DNA from: Curtobacterium sp. 9128
Lineage (GTDB): Bacteria; Actinomycetota; Actinomycetes; Actinomycetales; Microbacteriaceae
Reading direction: 5' to 3'
Assembly: GCF_007673775.1 (NCBI RefSeq)
Contig: NZ_VEAF01000005.1
Coordinates: 124,001 to 188,000 of the forward strand
Length of the DNA: 64,000 nucleotides
The notes beneath the pieces were generated by a model. It saw only the letters and a list, made by a program, of their open reading frames with translations. It was not told the DNA's origin and made no database searches. The position numbers and the translations under genes are program-made. Shown here in pieces: positions 59,616-64,000 of the stretch (position 1 is the stretch's first letter; each line of letters starts with the position of its first letter).

Positions 59616-62600
59616 GCGCGTGTCACCTCCACGGACACCGTCGCCGCGTCGCCGACGGCGGTGCCCTCGTCCTTGCCGAACGTCCGCTCCGTCACGTGGA
59701 CGGTGGTCGCGAGGGTCTCCCCCGCGATGAGTTCCCGGTGGGTGCCGATCGCCGCTGCTGCCGCGCTGTCGGCGCCGAGGGTCAGCACGATGCGGTCGCT
59801 GACGTCGAGGTCGGCGTCGCGACGGGCCTGCTGCACGGCGCGGACGACGTCGCGTGCGAGTCCCTCGGCCTCGAGCTCGGGAGTGGTCTCGGTGTCGAGC
59901 ACCACGAAGCCGCCGTCGTCGAGGAAGGCCACCGCGCGCGCGGCGTCGGCGACGGTGAGGTCGAGCGTGTACTCGCCCTCGACCAGGTCGACGCCACCGA
60001 CCCTCACGCCGGTCTCCGTCGCCACCCAGTCGCCCTGCTTGGCGGCCGGGATGACCTGCTGCACCTGCTTGCCGATGCGGGGACCGGCGGCGCGGGCGTT
60101 CACGGTGAGCTTCCGCTCGATGCCGTACTGGGCGAGGGACTCCTCGGCCTGGGACTCGAGGACGACCCGCTTGACGTTGAGCTCGTCGCGGAGGATGTCC
60201 GCGAACGGCTCGACCGACGCGGGGTCCGGTACGACGAGCGTGAGCGTCGCGAGCGGCAGCCGGACGCGCCTGCCCGTCGCCTTGCGGAGTGCGAGGCCCT
60301 TCGACGCGACGTCCCGCACGCGGTCCATTGCGCGCACGAGGTCGTCGTCCGCGGGGAACTCTCCCGGCTCGGGCCAGTCGGTCAGGTGCACGCTGCGACC
60401 ACCGGTCAGGCCCTTCCAGATCTCCTCGGACACCAGGGGCGCGAGCGGCGCGGCCACCCGGGCGAGCGTCTCGAGCACGGTGTACAGCGTGTCGAACGCG
60501 GCCCGTGCTGCGTCGCTCGACGCGGCGCCGAGCCAGAACTTGTCCCGCGATCGGCGGACGTACCAGTTCGTGAGCACGTCGGCGAAGTCGCGGATGGCCT
60601 GCGCGGCGAGCGGGGTGTCGAGCGCGTCGAGGTGCGCGGTCACGTCGGTGACGAGCACACGGGTCTTCGCGAGGAGGTAGCGGTCGAGGACGTCCGTGCT
60701 CGTGGTGCTGCGCGACGCCTGGTACCCCTCGTCGCCCGACGCGTTCGCGTACAGGGTGAAGAAGTAGTACGTCGACCAGAACGGCAGCAGGAACTCGCGG
60801 ACGCCCTGCCGGATCCCCTCTTCCGTGACCACGAGGTTGCCGCCGCGGATCACCGACGAGGACATCAGGAACCAGCGCATCGCGTCGGCGCCGTCGCGGT
60901 CGAACACCTCGGACACGTCCGGGTAGTTCCGCAGGCTCTTGGACATCTTCTGGCCGTCGGAGCCGAGCACGATGCCGTGGCTGACGACGTTGGTGAACGC
61001 CGGCCGGTCGAACAGCGCCGTCGACAGCGCGTGCATGACGTAGAACCAGCCGCGGGTCTGCCCGATGTACTCGACGATGAAGTCGGCCGGGTTGTGGGTG
61101 TCGAACCACTCGCGGTTCTCGAAGGGGTAGTGCACCTGCGCGTACGGCATCGACCCGGAGTCGAACCACACGTCGAACACGTCGGTGATGCGGCGCATCG
61201 TCGACTGCCCCGTGGGGTCGTCGGGGTTCGGGCGGGTCAGCTCGTCGATGAACGGGCGGTGCAGGTCGACCTCGCCCTCGGCGCCCCGGGGCAGGCGACC
61301 GAAGTCGCGCTCGAGCTCCTCGAGCGAGCCGTACACGTCCTGTCGCGGGTGCTCGGGGTCGTCGGAGACCCAGACCGGGATCGGCGTGCCGAAGTAGCGG
61401 TTGCGGGACACCGACCAGTCGATCGCGTTCCCGACCCACTTGCCGAACTGTCCGTCCTTGACGTTGTCCGGCACCCAGTTGATGTCCTGGTTGAGCTCGC
61501 CCATGCGGTCGCGGAACTCGGTGACACGGACGAACCAGCTCGACACCGCCTTGTAGATCAGGGGCTTGCGGCAGCGCCAGCAGTGCGGGTAGCTGTGCTC
61601 GTAGGACGCCTGGCGCAGCAGACGCCCGGCGTCACGGACGGCCTTGGTGAGCGGCTTGTTCGCGTCCGACCACAGCATCCCCGCGACCTCGCCGAAGCGG
61701 GAGGTGAAGACGCCGCCCTCGTCGAGGGAGAGCACGACGGGGATGCCGGCGGCCTCGCACACCTGCTGGTCGTCGGCGCCGTAGGCCGGGGCCTGGTGCA
61801 CGATGCCGGTGCCCTCACCGGTCTCGACGTACTCGGCGACGAGGATGCGCCACGCGTTCTCGTAGCCCTCCTGGTCGGCGAGGAAGTCGAACAGGCGCTC
61901 GTACGCGACGCCGTCGAGCTCGCTGCCCTGGAGTTCACGGCTGACGGCTGCGACAGCGGCCTCGGCGGACTCGTAGCCGAGCTCCTTCGCGTGCGCACCC
62001 ACGGTGTCGGACGCGAGGAGGTACGAGACGGAACCGGCGTCGGCGCCGTCAGCCGAGCCTCCCGGCCCTGCGGGGACGACCGCGTAGGCGATGTCGGGAC
62101 CGACGGCGAGCGCCGCGTTCGTCGGCAGCGTCCACGGGGTCGTCGTCCATGCGAGCGCCCGCACCCCGTCCAGGCCGAGCTCGGTCGCGCGGTCGCCGTG
62201 CAGCGGGAAGGACACCGTCACCGACTGGTCCTGGCGCATCTGGTAGACGTCGTCGTCCATCCGCAGCTCGTGGTTGGACAGCGGGGTCTGGTCGTTCCAG
62301 CAGTACGGCAGGACGCGGAAGCCCTCGTACGCCAGGCCCTTGTCCCAGAGCTGCTTCCACGCCCAGAGGACGCTCTCCATGTAGGTGACGTCGAGGGTCT
62401 TGTAGTCGTCGTCGAAGTCGACCCAGCGGGCCTGTCGCGTGACGTACTGCTGCCACTCGTCGGTGTACTGCAGCACGGACTTCTTCGCGGCGGCGTTGAA
62501 GACGTCGATGCCCATCGCGTCGATCTCGTGCTTCTCGGTGATGCCGAGCTGGCGCATCGCCTCGAGCTCGGCGGGGAGGCCGTGCGTGTCCCACCCGAAG

Positions 62601-62875
62601 CGGCGGTGCACCTGCTTGCCGCGCATGGTCTGGTAGCGCGGGAAGACGTCCTTGGCGTACCCGGTCAGCAGGTGCCCGTAGTGCGGCAGGCCGTTCGCGA
62701 ACGGCGGGCCGTCGTAGAAGACCCACTCGTCGCACCCGTCGCGCTGGTCGATCGACGCGCGGAAGGTGTCGTCGCCCTTCCAGAAGGCGAGGATGCCCTG
62801 CTCGACGGCGGGGAAGCTCGGGGACGGCGAGACGCCGGCAGCGGCGTCGTCATCGCGGTTCAGTGGGTATCGCAC
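59612..62875 (-). CDS. ileS: Isoleucyl-tRNA synthetase, type 2 (eukaryotic-like)
   Basis: This 1087-residue class I synthetase has the HIGH-equivalent in [20 protein letters not shown] (HYGH 65-68), the KMSKS loop in [16 protein letters not shown], and the editing domain containing [15 protein letters not shown]. The [12 protein letters not shown] form and the long C-terminus place it in the IleS2 group, which is often naturally insensitive to mupirocin. A Gly/Ala/Asp-rich loop ([13 protein letters not shown]) near residue 270 contains one copy of the recurrent GAGCCTCCCGGCC word. GTG 62875 is preceded by CAGGAGCAACCG, an SD that can be masked by the T-box leader. Confidence 0.96.
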   Translation of the reverse strand: MRYPLNRDDDAAAGVSPSPSFPAVEQGILAFWKGDDTFRASIDQRDGCDEWVFYDGPPFANGLPHYGHLLTGYAKDVFPRYQTMRGKQVHRRFGWDTHGLPAELEAMRQLGITEKHEIDAMGIDVFNAAAKKSVLQYTDEWQQYVTRQARWVDFDDDYKTLDVTYMESVLWAWKQLWDKGLAYEGFRVLPYCWNDQTPLSNHELRMDDDVYQMRQDQSVTVSFPLHGDRATELGLDGVRALAWTTTPWTLPTNAALAVGPDIAYAVVPAGPGGSADGADAGSVSYLLASDTVGAHAKELGYESAEAAVAAVSRELQGSELDGVAYERLFDFLADQEGYENAWRILVAEYVETGEGTGIVHQAPAYGADDQQVCEAAGIPVVLSLDEGGVFTSRFGEVAGMLWSDANKPLTKAVRDAGRLLRQASYEHSYPHCWRCRKPLIYKAVSSWFVRVTEFRDRMGELNQDINWVPDNVKDGQFGKWVGNAIDWSVSRNRYFGTPIPVWVSDDPEHPRQDVYGSLEELERDFGRLPRGAEGEVDLHRPFIDELTRPNPDDPTGQSTMRRITDVFDVWFDSGSMPYAQVHYPFENREWFDTHNPADFIVEYIGQTRGWFYVMHALSTALFDRPAFTNVVSHGIVLGSDGQKMSKSLRNYPDVSEVFDRDGADAMRWFLMSSSVIRGGNLVVTEEGIRQGVREFLLPFWSTYYFFTLYANASGDEGYQASRSTTSTDVLDRYLLAKTRVLVTDVTAHLDALDTPLAAQAIRDFADVLTNWYVRRSRDKFWLGAASSDAARAAFDTLYTVLETLARVAAPLAPLVSEEIWKGLTGGRSVHLTDWPEPGEFPADDDLVRAMDRVRDVASKGLALRKATGRRVRLPLATLTLVVPDPASVEPFADILRDELNVKRVVLESQAEESLAQYGIERKLTVNARAAGPRIGKQVQQVIPAAKQGDWVATETGVRVGGVDLVEGEYTLDLTVADAARAVAFLDDGGFVVLDTETTPELEAEGLARDVVRAVQQARRDADLDVSDRIVLTLGADSAAAAAIGTHRELIAGETLATTVHVTERTFGKDEGTAVGDAATVSVEVTRA

Positions 62876-62879
62876 CGGT

Positions 62880-63083
62880 TGCTCCTGTGGGTTCGGTTCG
62901 TCTCCACGAGGACGGAGCACGGCTCCGCGGTACCACCTCGCTTGCCGTGCGAGATCCGCACGGCCGCTCGTCGTCGGGGATGGTGACGGTCCCGAACCCG
63001 CCCGGTTCTAGTGACGACCCGCTCGGCGAGCGTGCCGCGTTCTTCCGGAAGCTCCCCGGTGATGGCCGGATCGACGCTCTTGC
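62880..63083 (-). promoter_or_regulatory. T-box riboswitch (translational type) controlling ileS, AUC specifier
   Basis: On the minus strand Stem I is closed by GAGCGT (63079-63074) and ACGCTC (63033-63028). Its loop has the specifier ATC (63063-63061, isoleucine) in GGCCATCACC, followed by GGGGAGCTTCCGGAAGAACG as in actinobacterial short Stem I T-boxes. The T-box sequence AGGTGGTACCGCGG lies at about 62926-62939. Downstream TGCTCC (62919-62914) can pair with GGAGCA of the ileS SD (62885-62880), so uncharged tRNA-Ile would free the SD. A TAAACT -10 lies at 63095-63090. Confidence 0.93.
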
Positions 63084-63106
63084 TGCCCGAGTTTACCCGA
63101 GCGGAG

Positions 63107-63112
63107 CATGCT
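63107..63112 (+). promoter_or_regulatory. Putative -10 element of the CDF transporter gene
   Basis: CATGCT ends 6 nt before ATG 63119; the spacing fits the leaderless pattern. The divergent ileS -10 lies 11 bp away. Confidence 0.4.
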
Positions 63113-63118
63113 GGAGTG

Positions 63119-64000
63119 ATGCCCTCCTCAGAATCACAGGACCGCCCCGAGTCGTTGCTCACCGTCGTCATCGCGTTCGGGGCGAACCTGCTCGTCGCGA
63201 TCGCGAAGACGGTCGCCTCGCTGCTGTCCGGGTCGGCGTCGATGGTGGCCGAGGCCGCGCACTCGTGGGCGGACACCGGCAACGAGGTCTTCCTGCTCGT
63301 CGCCGAACGGCGCGGCGGCCGGAAGCGGGACACGGCCCACCCGCTCGGGTACGGCCGCGAGACCTACATCTGGTCGATGTTCGCCGCGTTCGGGCTCTTC
63401 ACCGCCGGCGCCATCGTGTCCATCTACCACGGCATCTCGGAGCTCGGGGAGACCGGTCCCGCCGAGGACGTCCTGCTCAACTACGTCGTGCTCGCGGTGT
63501 CGTTCTGCCTGGAGGGCACGAGCTTCCTGCAGGCGTACCGGCAGGCGCACGGGGCGGCGACGAAGCGGAAGGTCCCGGTGCTCCGGCACGTGCTGCAGTC
63601 GTCGAACCCGACGCTCCGCGCGGTGTTCGCCGAGGACGCGGCGGCCCTCGTCGGCCTGGTCGTGGCGTTCCTCGGCGTGCTCCTGCACCAGATCACCGGC
63701 CTGGCGGTCTTCGACGCCGTCGGCTCCATCCTCATCGGGGTGCTGCTCGGGGTCGTGGCGATCGTCCTCATCGACCGCAACCGGCGCTTCCTGCTCGGGG
63801 AGAGCACGTCACCGGAGCTCGAGGACGCCGTGCTGGTCGAGCTGCTGAAACGCGAGCAGATCGAACGGGTGACGTACCTGCACCTGGAGTTCGTCGGGCC
63901 GTCGCGGGTGTACCTCGTCGCGGCGATCGACCTGGTCGGCAACGAGGACGAGTCGCACGTGGCCGTCCGGCTGCGGGAGGTCGAGCGGTCCCTGGAGGAC
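63119..64000 (+). CDS. Cation diffusion facilitator (CDF) family transporter, 3' end beyond the window
   Basis: The first 294 codons are present and remain open to the window edge. The sequence SLLTVVIAFGANLLVAIAKTVASLLSGSASMVAEAAHSWADTGNEVFLL has the transmembrane-2 motif AHSWAD of CDF proteins, and a second metal motif FAEDAAALVGLVVAFLG follows. After about six helices comes the cytoplasmic dimerisation domain (ERVTYLHLEFVGPSRVYLVAAIDLV). CDF proteins export Zn, Fe or Mn in exchange for protons; the metal here is unknown. Start ATG 63119 is placed by CATGCT 6 nt upstream. Confidence 0.9.
   Translation, partial: MPSSESQDRPESLLTVVIAFGANLLVAIAKTVASLLSGSASMVAEAAHSWADTGNEVFLLVAERRGGRKRDTAHPLGYGRETYIWSMFAAFGLFTAGAIVSIYHGISELGETGPAEDVLLNYVVLAVSFCLEGTSFLQAYRQAHGAATKRKVPVLRHVLQSSNPTLRAVFAEDAAALVGLVVAFLGVLLHQITGLAVFDAVGSILIGVLLGVVAIVLIDRNRRFLLGESTSPELEDAVLVELLKREQIERVTYLHLEFVGPSRVYLVAAIDLVGNEDESHVAVRLREVERSLED

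Noticed and set aside
59696-62986. Open frame of about 1100 codons on the plus strand, opposite ileS
   Set aside because: It would cross the T-box leader and ileS, and it has no domain pattern.
1-64000. Prophage, insertion sequence, integron or biosynthetic gene cluster
   Set aside because: No transposase, integrase, phage structural, NRPS, PKS or similar genes are present, and the gene order is largely of conserved chromosomal type.

Overview
The window is a very GC-rich (roughly 70% by eye), gene-dense chromosomal segment of an actinobacterium. Codon use is uniform. There is no transposase, integrase or phage gene. Several features point to the family Microbacteriaceae, and Curtobacterium is my best guess; this is inference from content and style. 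They are a mycoredoxin with a CGYC motif, an actinobacterial-type RNase E, the order ileS-folC-DUF4233-ndk / rne / rplU-rpmA-obg-proB-proA-nadD-rsfS, LexA boxes of the TCGAAC-N4-GTTCGA type, and very frequent leaderless starts.

Layout. Positions 1-5.2 kb hold the end of a cell-wall lytic protein, a GNAT acetyltransferase, an FMN reductase, rpsO, a VanZ-like protein, a secreted or membrane-anchored GH6 glucanase, and a protealysin-type M4 metalloprotease followed by a small protein that looks like its inhibitor (emfourin). From 5.2 to 14.4 kb lie a HelD-type RNA polymerase-recycling ATPase, an aldo-keto reductase with an FKBP prolyl isomerase, an MFS exporter, a YihY/BrkB membrane protein, aspartase, and a Pit phosphate transporter with a small membrane partner. 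From 14.4 to 24.9 kb lie a CPA1 sodium/proton antiporter, membrane and hypothetical proteins, a NUDIX hydrolase, pabC, an amidohydrolase, a frameshifted Fic gene and oligopeptidase B. From 24.9 to 34.7 kb lie a CYTH-CHAD protein, mycoredoxin, a SNF2 helicase with a TTG start, a phosphotransferase, a FUSC-like protein and a response regulator/histidine kinase pair.

Positions 34.8-40.9 kb carry the DNA-damage mutagenesis cassette imuA-imuB-dnaE2, with two perfect LexA boxes upstream. Its imuA/imuB junction has been duplicated, which leaves a 24-codon mini-ORF between the two genes. Next come pabB and galM, which overlap, and a tRNA-Ala. From 43.5 to 50.9 kb runs a long minus-strand block for ribosome assembly, proline and NAD synthesis: rplU, rpmA, obg, proB, proA, a small membrane protein, nadD, a Ser/Ala/Pro-rich membrane protein and rsfS. 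From 51.3 to 55.1 kb lie rne and a membrane protein. From 55.4 to 57.0 kb lie VKOR and a DsbA-like oxidase, which form a disulfide-forming pair. From 57.3 to 63.1 kb lie ndk, DUF4233, folC and ileS, with ileS preceded by a translational T-box riboswitch carrying an AUC specifier. The window ends inside a cation-diffusion-facilitator gene.

Three sequence-level themes run through the window. At least 15 first-in-transcript genes have a -10 hexamer only 6-9 nt before the start codon, and so are probably leaderless. Convergent gene ends are filled with long perfect or nested palindromes. A short GGGAGGCC/GGCCTCCC word recurs at gene ends and sometimes lies inside coding termini.
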